From VXNE01 sp965116625 (GTDB lineage: Bacteria > Pseudomonadota > Gammaproteobacteria > Pseudomonadales > Azotimanducaceae), in contig OZ220717.1 in the NCBI GenBank assembly GCA_965116625.1, positions 1,240,001 through 1,304,000 of the forward strand: DNA of 64,000 bases. The letters run 5' to 3'. The position numbers and the translations under genes were made by a program. The notes beneath the pieces are model-generated. The model had not been told where the DNA came from. It made no database searches and saw nothing but the letters and a program-made list of their open reading frames with translations. Within the stretch, counting starts at the first letter, position 1; each line of letters begins with the position of its first letter. Of this stretch, positions 27,497-36,174 are shown in pieces.

Positions 27497-28864
27497 ATGC
27501 CGGCTAGGGAAAGGGCCCCCCGGAGAACGGGGTCGCTTCTCGCGCGAACCAACTTCGTACTTGGCTGGAGCGCCGTAGCGATCGCGGTGACGGCGATTAC
27601 CGCCACGGACTTTTTCGTCATCTCGCCCATGACGGAAAGGTCCGCCGACGACGAGGCCGGGCTGATCGTCCTGTCCGCGCAGACCTGGGTGGAGTTGCCC
27701 GGAAACACGGACGCGCGCCCCGCTTTCGAATTCGAGATGGCGCGGATGCATGACCTGATCATCAGTTCCGACATCAGGGACCTGCCCCTTGCCGACCCGG
27801 ACAACGACTTCTACGCACTCTTGCGGGCCAGGTTGACGGAGCGCCTGGGTGCGCCCGTACGGCTGTTGGAAGGGGACGACCTGTTGTGGGCGGATATCCA
27901 GTTGCCCGCCGGCCGCCTGCAGGTGGGATTCTCGCCCCAGCGCGACGTGGAGCCGCTGTACGTGGCATTGATCATCGGCGTTCTTGGAGCCGTGATCGTC
28001 ATAGGCACGTCGTATTTCATCGTTCGGCGGATCGCGCGCCCGCTCGAAGAGACGGCGACTGCGGTGGAAGCCTTCCGGGGCGCGGAGGGATTCGCTCCCC
28101 TGCCGGAGAAGGGGCCGCGCGAACTCGTGACGCTGGCCGCGAGTTTCAATCGGATGGCGCGGGAGATCAGCGAGCTGCTGGCCAACAGGACGACGCTCCT
28201 GGCGGGCATATCCCATGACCTTCGCACACCTCTCGCCCGCATGCGGCTCGCGCTGGAACTGCTTCCCGAAAACGTCGATACGAAGCTCGTTCAGCGCATG
28301 GAGAACAACCTCGAGCGAATGGACGAGTTGATTGGCGACACGTTACGGTTCGCGCGCGGCGCCGGCGAAGTCCCACAGGAAATACCGCTCAAGCCCTTCA
28401 TCGAGTCGCTCCTGGATGACGACGTACCCATGGAGTGGAGGGGCAACGAAAACGCGCGCGTATCGATCGCGACGGGCGCCTTCGAGCGCGTCATGTCGAA
28501 CCTTGTTGCCAACGCCCAGCAGCACGCGGGGGACGCTCGCGTCGTCGTGGTGGCGGGGTCCGGCGTGGCGATACACGTGATCGACCAGGGTCCCGGCATT
28601 CCCAGGCAACACCGCGAGCGCGTATTTCAACCCTTCTTCCGGCTCGACGCGTCGCGCAGCCAGGAAACCGGCGGCAGCGGCCTGGGGCTCGCGATAACGC
28701 GGCAACTCTGCCAGGCACACGGCTGGCGGATATCCCTGCGGGATGCACCGGGCGGTGGCACTGACGCCTGCGTATCAATTCCGTTGTCGATACAAACTGA
28801 TACGAAAAAGTCCCTGGCCGAAACGCCTTCGAAACAGCCTTCGAAGATAATCCTTTCCTCCTGA
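27497..28864 (+). CDS. EnvZ-like sensor histidine kinase
   Basis: A 455-residue membrane kinase: first transmembrane helix about 22-44, periplasmic region about 45-152, second helix about 153-176 (LYVALIIGVLGAVIVIG), HAMP to about 230, H box SHDLRTPLARMR (phospho-His near 240), N box SNLVANAQQHAG, G boxes DQGPGIP and GGSGLGLAI. The SHDLRTPLTR-like H box is characteristic of the EnvZ group. The gene begins 129 bases after the regulator with nothing obvious between. A C-terminal Lys/Ser-rich tail follows the ATPase domain. A rho-independent terminator lies 85 bases downstream. Signal sensed is unknown. Confidence 0.92.
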   Translation: MPARERAPRRTGSLLARTNFVLGWSAVAIAVTAITATDFFVISPMTERSADDEAGLIVLSAQTWVELPGNTDARPAFEFEMARMHDLIISSDIRDLPLADPDNDFYALLRARLTERLGAPVRLLEGDDLLWADIQLPAGRLQVGFSPQRDVEPLYVALIIGVLGAVIVIGTSYFIVRRIARPLEETATAVEAFRGAEGFAPLPEKGPRELVTLAASFNRMAREISELLANRTTLLAGISHDLRTPLARMRLALELLPENVDTKLVQRMENNLERMDELIGDTLRFARGAGEVPQEIPLKPFIESLLDDDVPMEWRGNENARVSIATGAFERVMSNLVANAQQHAGDARVVVVAGSGVAIHVIDQGPGIPRQHRERVFQPFFRLDASRSQETGGSGLGLAITRQLCQAHGWRISLRDAPGGGTDACVSIPLSIQTDTKKSLAETPSKQPSKIILSS

Positions 28865-28948
28865 CGGACGGAGTCGGTAACGAAGACTTCCGCCAGGATG
28901 TGAGGCAATCTCCATTCCCTCTATAGACCTTGTCAAATCGAGGTCTCT

Positions 28949-28988
28949 AGACCCGCCGGTTCCCTCTCCAGGCCGGCGGGTCTCTTTT
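28949..28988 (+). terminator. Rho-independent terminator after the EnvZ-like kinase gene
   Basis: An 11-base stem, agacccgccgg paired with ccggcgggtct, with a 13-base loop is followed directly by cttttat. It lies between the two-component system and the enoyl-CoA hydratase gene and should end the upstream transcript. Confidence 0.85.
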
Positions 28989-29099
28989 ATCTGCACCAGA
29001 AATTCTCGCTTCTGCTCCGGCACGCCTGTGCTCATGTCGCGTGTTCGGGAACGCTCCGGTTAATATCGCACGGGGCGTGAAGGACTCTGGAGACGCCGC

Positions 29100-29876
29100 A
29101 TGGACTTCAAGGAAATCTCGTACGTGGTGGAAGGGCCGATGGCGCTCATCACCATCAACCGCCCGGAGAAGCACAACGCGATCTCCCTCGATACGCTTGA
29201 AGAGTTGCATCACGCAGTGCGGCGGGCGGCCAACGACGAAGATGCATGCGTGATTACGATAACCGGTGCTGGCGGCAGGTCGTTCGCCTCGGGTTCAGAC
29301 CTGTCGGAAGTCCTTTACCGGGACCTCCGGAAAGCACTGGAGCCCATTGTGCAGGGGCTCGCCGATCAACTCGAGCGCACGCCGAAACCCACCATTGCCG
29401 CCATCGACGGCATCTGCATGGGCGGTGGACTTGAGGTGGCGCTGGGTTGTGACCTGCGCATCGCCACGCCGCGTTCACGCTTCGCGACCCCGGAGGGCAA
29501 GCTGGGAATCATCCCGGGGGGTGGTGCGACGGCGCGGTTGCCGAGGATCGTCGGCCCGGGATGGGCGATGGAGATGATGCTCATGGGCGATCCGATCGAC
29601 GCTGAACGCGCGCTCTCCATCGGCTTGGTGACCCGTCTCGTAGCGCCGGAGGAACTGCTCCCGGAAGCGCAGCGCATGGCCGATCACCTGGCGGGATTCG
29701 CGCCATTCGTGCCGCGGACGATGAAGGCCATGGTGCGCTTCGGAATGGATGCGAGCCTGGCCAGCGCGCAGATGCTCGAGAAGTACGCCCAGGGCGCGCT
29801 GGTGCAGACCGAGGACAAGCAGGAAGGCATCACGGCGTTCCTCGAAAAGCGCAAGCCCGATTTCAAGGGTCGGTAA
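29100..29876 (+). CDS. Enoyl-CoA hydratase/isomerase (crotonase) family protein
   Basis: The 258-residue protein shows the crotonase oxyanion-hole motifs ITGAGGRSFASGSDL (first peptide NH near residue 65) and GICMGGGLEVALGCDLRIA near 103, and the acidic-residue region PEGKLGIIPGGGATARLPRIVG near 130. Loss or shift of the usual Glu pair can change activity, so hydratase, isomerase or hydrolase are all possible. GGAGACGCCGC precedes the ATG at a good distance. It starts a short plus-strand run with two MaoC-type genes, consistent with hydration/dehydration of acyl-CoA esters. Confidence 0.88.
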   Translation: MDFKEISYVVEGPMALITINRPEKHNAISLDTLEELHHAVRRAANDEDACVITITGAGGRSFASGSDLSEVLYRDLRKALEPIVQGLADQLERTPKPTIAAIDGICMGGGLEVALGCDLRIATPRSRFATPEGKLGIIPGGGATARLPRIVGPGWAMEMMLMGDPIDAERALSIGLVTRLVAPEELLPEAQRMADHLAGFAPFVPRTMKAMVRFGMDASLASAQMLEKYAQGALVQTEDKQEGITAFLEKRKPDFKGR

Positions 29877-29923
29877 CGGTTTTGCGCGTCATCCTGGACG
29901 CCACGTCACAACAGGGAGAAGAC

Positions 29924-30421
29924 ATGGCCGTAGACAGGTTTCCGGTCGAAGAGGGACACATCATGATGTTCGCGCGCGCGATCGGCGACGACAATCCGAT
30001 CTACCACGACCGCGAGTACGCGGCGTCCACCGAATGCGAAGGCATCGTGGCGCCGCCGACGTTCGTCCAGTCGAGCAACCAGTTCGATCCCGACTACACC
30101 ATGCGGCCCAGGAAGGGCCAGCCGTGGTTCGGCTCGGGGCGGACCCCTACGGGAGCAGGGAAAGACCCCAGGGGAGGCGGGCGCCGACTGGGCGGCGGTC
30201 TCCACGCGGAACAGCGATTCGAATACCACCGGCATCCGCGCGCCGGCGATGTCCTGACGGCGACCAAGAGGCCTGGCAAGACCTGGGAGAGGCGGGGTCG
30301 ACGGTCGGGAAAGCTGATGTTCAGGGAGACCATCACCGAGTACCGGGACCAGGAGGGCGAACTTGTGATAACCGCCACCGGCGTCGGCGTAAGCACGGAG
30401 CGTCCGGTCGATCGGACTTGA
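29924..30421 (+). CDS. MaoC-like dehydratase, N-terminal (FAS1-like) subunit
   Basis: A 165-residue hot-dog-fold protein with the N-terminal MaoC pattern FARAIGDDNPIYHDREYA and APPTFVQ. It lacks the full catalytic Asp-His hydratase motif and probably pairs with the next gene, as HadA pairs with HadB in mycobacteria, to form one working (R)-hydratase/dehydratase. The start at 29924 is supported by AGGGAGAA six bases upstream; an earlier frame start is less likely. Only 13 bases separate it from its presumed partner. Confidence 0.82.
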   Translation: MAVDRFPVEEGHIMMFARAIGDDNPIYHDREYAASTECEGIVAPPTFVQSSNQFDPDYTMRPRKGQPWFGSGRTPTGAGKDPRGGGRRLGGGLHAEQRFEYHRHPRAGDVLTATKRPGKTWERRGRRSGKLMFRETITEYRDQEGELVITATGVGVSTERPVDRT

Positions 30422-30434
30422 AGAGGATTGGGAG

Positions 30435-30842
30435 ATGGCCTTGAGGTCGGCCGACCTGCGCGTCGGCGATACGCACACGGAACGCCTGGTCGAAGATCTG
30501 ACGCGAACGCAGATCGTCCAGTACGCGGGGGCCTCGGGAGATTTCAATCCAGTACACACGGACGAGGTGTTCGCGCGGGAAGTGGCCGGCTATCCGACGA
30601 TCTTCGCCCACGGCATGCTGACCATGGGAATGACGGGGCGCATGTTGACCGACTACGTGGGTGACGGCCGCCTGACGAAATTCGGGGCGCGCTTCACGAG
30701 CCAGGTTTGGCCAGGCGACACGCTCGACGCGACGGTGACAGTCACCGCTGTCTGCGACAATCTCGTGGAAATGGCGGTGTCCACGGTCAACCAGGACGGC
30801 GTCGAGGTGCTGAGGGCGACGGCCCAGGCGCGCGTCGATTGA
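30435..30842 (+). CDS. MaoC-like (R)-specific enoyl-CoA hydratase / dehydratase catalytic subunit
   Basis: The 135-residue hot-dog protein carries the hydratase-2 motif YAGASGDFNPVHTDEVFA (catalytic Asp and His near residues 36-41) and the conserved IFAHGMLTMGMTGRML. It should interconvert (R)-3-hydroxyacyl-CoA and enoyl-CoA, alone or with the preceding FAS1-like subunit. An AAGAGGATTGGGAG stretch serves as ribosome site. Context with a crotonase and, further upstream, a thiolase suggests acyl-CoA or polyketide-like metabolism; the actual acid is unknown. Confidence 0.88.
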   Translation: MALRSADLRVGDTHTERLVEDLTRTQIVQYAGASGDFNPVHTDEVFAREVAGYPTIFAHGMLTMGMTGRMLTDYVGDGRLTKFGARFTSQVWPGDTLDATVTVTAVCDNLVEMAVSTVNQDGVEVLRATAQARVD

Positions 30843-30967
30843 CCGCCCGAGGCATCCCGATGGTGGCCTGCAAGATGTCGAGATCGGCGACAAGTGTGCG
30901 GACCCTGTTTCGGGCCACCCGATTCGTTCGCTTTCCGGACTTCCCCTGGTACACAGGTGCGTTGTAG

Positions 30968-32011
30968 ATGAACGGTCGCCCGGGAGACTGGCACTCACCC
31001 TTGCCGACCCTCCTCGGCCGGGCAATCGGCGCGTTTACGGTCGACTACGATCGGGCGCGCGGCAGGGATCGTTCCGTACCGCAACTCGGGACATGGGCCA
31101 ATGTGTTGCGCGTGCTCGATACGGACGGAACGGATCAGCGCCAGCTTGCCCGCAATACGGTGATATCCAGGCGCGTTGCCGAAGTGGTCCTCAACCGGCT
31201 TGAGCGATTCGGGCGGGTCGCCGTGGAGAAGCGGGTGATCGAGGGCAAGCGAGGCAGGACCAGACTCGTCCGATTGACTCCCATCGGTGAGGCGGGCACG
31301 GCGTCGGCAGCCACGCTGGTTGATACGGTGCAGGCGGACTGGCGGGATCGCTTCGGCGACGACGCCGTCGATCGATTGCGCGATGCCCTGTCGGCGGTCG
31401 TCGATCGACTCCCGGTAGAGTTGCCCCACTATCCGGCCGGATACGGCGCCGCCGACCCGAGCGTCACGGGCGGCGATTACGTTCCCGAGGACCCGGGTCC
31501 ACCGAGAATCCCGGCCCATGGCCAGGACTGGCCAGTGGTGCTGCGGGACCCCGGCAGTGACACCAGGCACCTGCCACTGCCCGCCCTGCTGTCCCAGGTG
31601 CTCGCCGCATTCGCCATCGAATACGAACGCGAGCAGTTCGGCAGTCTGCCGGCGGTTTCAAACTTCCTGCGGTTCGTTCGTGACGATGGCGTGACACTCG
31701 GACGTGCGCAGGCGCTCGGTGGAGTGGCCGGCAACGGCAAGTCGCTGCACGAGCGGCACCTGGATGTCGTTGTCGAACCGGGCCGCCTTGGCGACATGAG
31801 CCGTCGCGTCAATCTCACGCCGAAGAGTCGCCGCGTACGCGATGCCTACCCGCGCCTCGTCAGGGAAATCGAGGACCGATGGCACGAGCAGTACGCCGAC
31901 GCCATTCCTCCTATACGCGCGACCCTGATGTCCATGAACGAGCGGTTCGATGCCGACCTGCCCGACTACCCGAGCACGACGGGATGGATCCGCCGGCCGT
32001 GGCTCGACTGA
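30968..32011 (+). CDS. Internally duplicated MarR-like winged-helix protein
   Basis: The 347-residue soluble protein consists of two similar halves. The first (about 10-158) begins LPTLLGRAIGAFTVDYDRARG and ends LPVELPHYPAGYG; the second (about 203-341) begins LPALLSQVLAAFAIEYEREQFG and ends FDADLPDYPSTTGW. Each half looks like a MarR/PadR-type winged helix: helices, a wing-like RTRLVRLTPIGEA or SRRVNLTPKSRRV, and a C-terminal helix. The first half keeps a recognition-helix-like NTVISRRVAEVVLNRLERFG. A single chain with both halves could bind DNA as a pseudo-dimer; that is inference. No signal peptide or membrane segment is seen. Start ATG 30968 has no strong ribosome site. Confidence 0.7.
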   Translation: MNGRPGDWHSPLPTLLGRAIGAFTVDYDRARGRDRSVPQLGTWANVLRVLDTDGTDQRQLARNTVISRRVAEVVLNRLERFGRVAVEKRVIEGKRGRTRLVRLTPIGEAGTASAATLVDTVQADWRDRFGDDAVDRLRDALSAVVDRLPVELPHYPAGYGAADPSVTGGDYVPEDPGPPRIPAHGQDWPVVLRDPGSDTRHLPLPALLSQVLAAFAIEYEREQFGSLPAVSNFLRFVRDDGVTLGRAQALGGVAGNGKSLHERHLDVVVEPGRLGDMSRRVNLTPKSRRVRDAYPRLVREIEDRWHEQYADAIPPIRATLMSMNERFDADLPDYPSTTGWIRRPWLD

Positions 32012-32044
32012 GTCCTTTTCCCCGGCCGCGCCACCGGTTGGCGG

Positions 32045-33199
32045 TCACGGAATGCGGACGATTTCGCCTGCCCACAGACGCTTCAGAAAGTCGACCAGGG
32101 GCAGCACGTGCACATCGTCCCAAAGCGCCGCACGCTCCCCCAGGTAGACGCCATAGCATGTGGTCCGGTCGGCCCCGAGATCGTCCGCGACCCGGTGCAG
32201 ACCACGGCTGAAGCGTCTTTCCCATCGTGATGACGCCTTGATTTCGATAGCGACGAAACCTTCCACTGTCTCGCACAGCACATCCACCTCGACCCCGTCA
32301 TAGCTGCGCCAGAAATACAGTCTGTAGTCCGTGCGGGAGTATCCCAGCCAGGCCCGCACTTCGTTGAGCACGAAGGTCTCGGCCAGCGGGCCCATTTCCT
32401 CGGAGCTGGGAGGATAGGCCAGCCGGCCGCTGAGCGCCCGGGCGACGCCGGCATCGAAGAAATAGAACTTGCTCTGCCGCACCTGCTTGGTCGCCGACTT
32501 CAACTTCCAGGCGGGCAGCCAGAATCCGATCAGGGTGTCGTTGAGGATCTCGAAATGGCTCTGTACGGTCCGGCGGTTGATTCCGGCATCGCGTGCGATG
32601 CTCGCGGCATTGGTGACCTGGCCATTCTGACGTGCTGCGATTTCGAGGAAGCGCGCGAACGCCCCCAGATTGCGTGTCAGTGCCTCAAGCTGGATCTCCT
32701 GAACAAGATAGGTATCGGCATACGTCCGAAGGTAGTCCTCGGGAGCGTCGGCGGTGACCGCCATCGGCAGCATGCCAAAACGCAGCGCCCGCACGGGATC
32801 GATCTCGAAGGAGAGTTCCGCCGACACCAGGGGAAACATGGATACCGTGACGGCGCGGCCCGCCAGCAGGTTGGCGCCACCGCGGCGCAGCTTCCGCGCG
32901 CTCGATCCCGACAGCACGAAGCGCAGACCGCGGGTCTCCATGAGACGATGCACCTCGTCCAGCAAGGCGGGCACCTTCTGAACCTCGTCGATCACGACCC
33001 AGCTACCGGAGGACATCGTGGCAAGCTCCCGGTACAGCGAGCGCGGGTCCTTGCTCAGTCGCAGCGCCTCCCCGGTGTCGAGCAGATCGTAGGTGTGGGT
33101 GTCGGGAAATCGATCACGGATCCAGGTTGACTTGCCGGTACCGCGCGGGCCGAAGAGCAGGATTGACTGGGTAGGCGTTGCTAGTAATCTAGAGTACAT
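32045..33199 (-). CDS. AAA-family ATPase with C-terminal DUF4143 domain
   Basis: A 384-residue protein of the common AAA_14/DUF4143 family. Walker A LLFGPRGTGKSTWI near residue 15, Walker B SWVVIDEVQKVP near 68, sensor FVLSGSSARKL near 95, a winged-helix segment (ASIARDAGINRRTVQSHFEIL) and a restriction-nuclease-like fold at the end with GVEVDVLCETVEGFVAIEIKAS (an E-V-D...E-I-K type site). Cellular role is not established; such genes are often found in mobile or accessory regions. Start ATG 33199 matches the family N-terminus. An A/T-rich inverted repeat lies just upstream. Confidence 0.88.
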   Translation of the reverse strand: MYSRLLATPTQSILLFGPRGTGKSTWIRDRFPDTHTYDLLDTGEALRLSKDPRSLYRELATMSSGSWVVIDEVQKVPALLDEVHRLMETRGLRFVLSGSSARKLRRGGANLLAGRAVTVSMFPLVSAELSFEIDPVRALRFGMLPMAVTADAPEDYLRTYADTYLVQEIQLEALTRNLGAFARFLEIAARQNGQVTNAASIARDAGINRRTVQSHFEILNDTLIGFWLPAWKLKSATKQVRQSKFYFFDAGVARALSGRLAYPPSSEEMGPLAETFVLNEVRAWLGYSRTDYRLYFWRSYDGVEVDVLCETVEGFVAIEIKASSRWERRFSRGLHRVADDLGADRTTCYGVYLGERAALWDDVHVLPLVDFLKRLWAGEIVRIP

Positions 33200-33201
33200 A
33201 G

Positions 33202-33228
33202 ATACCAATATTACCGGAAATTTGGTAT
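33202..33228. promoter_or_regulatory. Inverted repeat upstream of the AAA/DUF4143 gene
   Basis: The sequence ATACCAA (33202-33208) is repeated in inverted form as TTGGTAT (33222-33228) with 13 bases between. It sits within an unusually A/T-rich island directly before the ATG at 33199 and so could be an operator or part of the promoter for that gene. No regulator is identified. Confidence 0.4.
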
Positions 33229-33339
33229 TTATATGCCCACATTTTCCCAAGTGACGGTTGAAATCCGTAGGCAATGCGCGCCGAGGACCGCACGGCTCGA
33301 AGATCCGGTGTTTGTGCGGCCGGGCGACTACCGCCGCGT

Positions 33340-34068
33340 TCACCACTTCTCAAGCGATGTTCTGATGTCCAGTTCGAACGTCCACGCGTTCGTCGGCTGA
33401 TCGTAGAGGAACTCGTAGGCATCGACGATGCCCTGAAGGCTGATCATCCCGGCTTCGCCGAGCCGTTTGGCGTATTCGGGTAGTCCCTTCCTGATCTTCT
33501 CGCCGCCGATGGGTCCGTCGATGACGACATGCCCTACGTGGACGCCTTCCTCGGCGTATTCCTTGGCCATCGCCTGGGCAAGCGCGCGTTGCGCGCCCTT
33601 GGAAGCATTGAACGCGCCGTAGTTGGCGCGGCCCCGCAAGGACGCGCTCGCCCCGGTGAAGATCAGCGTTCCTCCGCCGTCACGCAGGCGCCTCACGGCT
33701 TCGCGCGCGAACAGGAACCCGCCGAGAACGCCGACGCTCAAGGACCGCTCGAAGTATCGCGACTCCATATCGACAATGGGTCCGGGCCGGTTGTTGCCGA
33801 CGTTGTAGATCGCGAGTCTCAGCTCGCCGTCTGCCGCGTCGACCGCATCGAACAGCGCGGCGACCTGGCCCTCGTCGGTGGCATCCGTGACGACGGCGGT
33901 GGCCTTGCCGCCGAACGTGCGCCCGAGCGCCTCGAGGGTCTCACCCGTCCGTCCCGCCATGAACACGTGGTGGCCGCGGCGGAGAAACCGCGCGCAGAGC
34001 TGGGCGCCGAGTCCGTCCTCGGGTCCTACGCCGATGACGACGGTCTTGACATTGGATTCATCCGGCAT
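33340..34068 (-). CDS. Short-chain dehydrogenase/reductase family protein with Phe at the catalytic Tyr position
   Basis: The 242-residue protein has an SDR fold: a Gly-rich cofactor loop (VVIGVGPEDGLGAQL, looser than TGxxxGIG), NVGNNRPG in place of NNAG, and the serine of FTGASASLRG. At the active site the usual Y-x-x-x-K reads F-N-A-S-K, so the catalytic tyrosine is missing while the lysine is kept; a Tyr occurs three residues earlier. A subgroup of SDR proteins has Phe in this position. Reductase activity is therefore doubtful, and the role is unknown. The gene is followed on the same strand by nothing related and lies 21 bases downstream of the frameshifted esterase gene. Confidence 0.8.
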   Translation of the reverse strand: MPDESNVKTVVIGVGPEDGLGAQLCARFLRRGHHVFMAGRTGETLEALGRTFGGKATAVVTDATDEGQVAALFDAVDAADGELRLAIYNVGNNRPGPIVDMESRYFERSLSVGVLGGFLFAREAVRRLRDGGGTLIFTGASASLRGRANYGAFNASKGAQRALAQAMAKEYAEEGVHVGHVVIDGPIGGEKIRKGLPEYAKRLGEAGMISLQGIVDAYEFLYDQPTNAWTFELDIRTSLEKW

Positions 34069-34089
34069 TGTGCGACCTCAAGGTTGCAG

Positions 34090-35018
34090 CTACTTCCCGA
34101 TCGACCTGATCATGGCGCAGGTCTTCTCCATCGCCGGCCTGGTCGCGGGTATGGTGGCACCGTGCGCGAAGAAGCCGTGCAGGAATCCGTCGAAACGGAC
34201 GCACTCGACCGTGTTGCCGGCGGCTTCGAGGGCCTGGGCGTAGGCTTCGCCTTCGTCCCGCAGCGGGTCGTATTCGGCGGTCATGACGAGCGCCGGTGGC
34301 AGCCCGGACAGGTCCTCCGCGACGAGCGGCGATGCACGGGGATCGGTGCGCACGTCGGGATCGGCGTACTTGTCCCAGAACCAGTGCATCGCCTCGGCGG
34401 TCAGCATGTAGCCTTCCGCGCACTCGCGGTAGGAATCGGTCCCGAAATTCACGCATCGGTCACCGGGTATGCGAGCACCTGGGCTGAAATGGCCGGGCCT
34501 CCCGCATCCCGCGCCATCAACGTGACCACCGCGGCGAGGTTGCCACCGGCACTGTCCCCAACCACGGCGAATCGTGCCGGATCCCCGCCGAGTGCCGCGC
34601 AGTTCTCGCTTGCCCAGCACGTCGCCGCGAAACAGTCGTCTGCAGCCGCCGGAAACCGGTGCTCGGGCGCCAGCCGGTAGTCGACCGAAACGACGATGCA
34701 GTCCGCCCCGGCGCACAGTTCACGGCTTTGGCCGTCCGCCGTATCCAGGTCGCCGATCACCCAGCCGCCGCCGTGGAACATCATGGCAATCGGACAGGGT
34801 TCATCGTTCTCGGTCGAGGGCGTGTAGATCCGCAGCGGAATCTGGCCGCCAGGACCGTCGATAGTGGTGTTTTCGACTTTCCCGACGGCGGTTTCGACCG
34901 GAGGTTGCATCATCCGGAACATCTCGCGGGCATCGGCCACGGACATCTCGATGATCTTGGGTCCGTCCAGTTCTTCCATGGCTGCGAGCATGGCTTCGTA
35001 TTCCGGGTGCAACGGCAT
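34090..35018 (-). pseudogene. Hormone-sensitive-lipase-family esterase, interrupted by a frameshift
   Basis: Two minus-strand frames together make one alpha/beta hydrolase. The first (from ATG 35018) carries the HGGG oxyanion motif FHGGGWVIGDLDT, YRLAPEHRFPAA and the nucleophile elbow VVGDSAGGNLAA, and stops after LAYPVTDA at 34449. The second frame continues without loss as NFGTDSYRECAEGYM and contains the acid and base of the triad in AEYDPLRDEG and LHGFFAHG, ending at 34090. The shift lies around 34445-34455; insertion of one base would restore an intact protein of about 308 residues. Either the gene is recently broken or the assembly has a one-base error. Confidence 0.88.
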
Positions 35019-35178
35019 GATCTGATCTCGGGGCTTCAGCGGAACGGGCGGCAAATATGCAACAAACTGATCGGAATTGCGCTAAGCCCTTGGTGCCGTG
35101 CTTGCGGGATATTGTTTGCTCCGAGATGTTGTAGTAATGTTTCTATAACGACGGGAAAGAAGTTTCGGGACGTGAGTT

Positions 35179-35427
35179 ATGACGACTCTGACCAGCCGGG
35201 AATTCAATCAGGATACAGGCCGCGCCAAGAAGGCCACGAAGGGTGGCCCTGTGTTCATTACCGACCGCGGAAGGCCCGCGCATGTGCTGCTGAGTATCGG
35301 AGATTACAGCCGTCTGACAGGGCTGACCGAGAAGATATCGGACCTGCTGGCACTCCCTGGTACCGAAGACATCGAGCTGGATCTTCCACGACGTCACGAG
35401 ACCGCGCGCGGCGCTGACTTGTCCTGA
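35179..35427 (+). CDS. Phd/YefM-type antitoxin
   Basis: The 82-residue protein begins MTTLTSREFNQDTGRAKKAT, followed by GPVFITDRGRPAHVLLSIGDY, the standard Phd/YefM antitoxin fold that binds DNA and autorepresses. The C-terminal third would wrap the toxin. Its stop overlaps the toxin ATG by one base (TGATG at 35425-35429), the usual coupling in such pairs. Confidence 0.9.
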   Translation: MTTLTSREFNQDTGRAKKATKGGPVFITDRGRPAHVLLSIGDYSRLTGLTEKISDLLALPGTEDIELDLPRRHETARGADLS

Positions 35428-35879
35428 TGTACCTGCTCGACACGAACGTCGTATCGGAGTTGCGGAAGGCCAAGACGGGCAAGGCGGATCAACATGTTTC
35501 CGCTTGGTCCGACTCGGTGGACGCGTGGGAACTGTGCGTTTCTGCGGTAACCGTCGAGGAACTGGAGATAGGCGTTCTTCGAATGGAACGAAGAGACACT
35601 ACCCAAGGAATGCTATTTCGGCGTTGGCTCGACGATCAGGTCATGCCTGCGTTCGAAGATCGGGTTCTACCGGTCGACACGAATGTGGCGCGAAGAAGCG
35701 CTGGCCTTCACGTGCCGGACCCGCGTCCCATCCGAGATGGTTTCATTGCCGCTACCGCACTGGTACACAGTTTGGTCCTCGTCACGCGCAATGTGGCGGA
35801 CTTCGAACCCATGGGTGTCAGGCTTCTCAATCCCTGGGAGCCCTCAGCCGGGGAGCGCGAGGGGGGACCCCTCGCATGA
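35427..35879 (+). CDS. vapC: PIN-domain ribonuclease toxin (VapC/FitB-like) with repeat-encoded C-terminus
   Basis: A 150-residue PIN-domain protein starting MYLLDTNVVSELRKAK (first metal-binding Asp), with VEELEIGVLRMERRD (Glu), PIRDGFIAATALVHSLVLVTRNVADFE (third and fourth acidic residues). It should cleave RNA when freed from its antitoxin. Family members normally end at about the position of VRLLNPW; here 13 extra residues (EPSAGEREGGPLA) and the stop codon come from a palindromic repeat that recurs elsewhere in the window. Catalytic residues look complete. Confidence 0.9.
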   Translation: MYLLDTNVVSELRKAKTGKADQHVSAWSDSVDAWELCVSAVTVEELEIGVLRMERRDTTQGMLFRRWLDDQVMPAFEDRVLPVDTNVARRSAGLHVPDPRPIRDGFIAATALVHSLVLVTRNVADFEPMGVRLLNPWEPSAGEREGGPLA

Positions 35880-35966
35880 AAAGAGCCCTCAGCCGGGGAT
35901 GTTCCCCCGACCGCTGACGCGTTAGGAAGTGCCGGCGTTTCCCCGCCGCCGGAGGCGTCCATCGGC
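35837..35966 (+). repeat. Palindromic repeat, copy 1 (hairpin module A followed by module B)
   Basis: Module A contains a perfect eight-base stem, GCGAGGGG (35857-35864) and CCCCTCGC (35868-35875), with a three-base loop, followed by ATGAAAAG. Module B (about 35883-35966) starts AGCCCTCAGCCGGGGA, contains GACCGCTGACGCGTTAGGAAG and ends in a GC-rich CCGCCGCCGGAGGCG. Module A recurs at 40532-40577 (inverted) and 42915-43030; module B recurs at 43980-44064. It covers the end of vapC and part of the gap before the TonB receptor. From about 35967 to 36140 I see nothing recognisable. Confidence 0.85.
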
Positions 35967-36174
35967 TCCTCCGACGGATGTGGACCCACCAAATCGATTC
36001 ACCCATAATGGGGTCAACGAGGCATGGCCTCGGTCAACGCGAGGACCATCGGCGGGCGCAACACCCTTCACTGGTCGTTCTTGCCCCGTCCATCAAGTCC
36101 AAACGGTATTCGGGCCGACCCGCGGCATGGTCGATTGAGATCCTGTGCGGTGGCCAGTTAATGAGGGGAAGACC

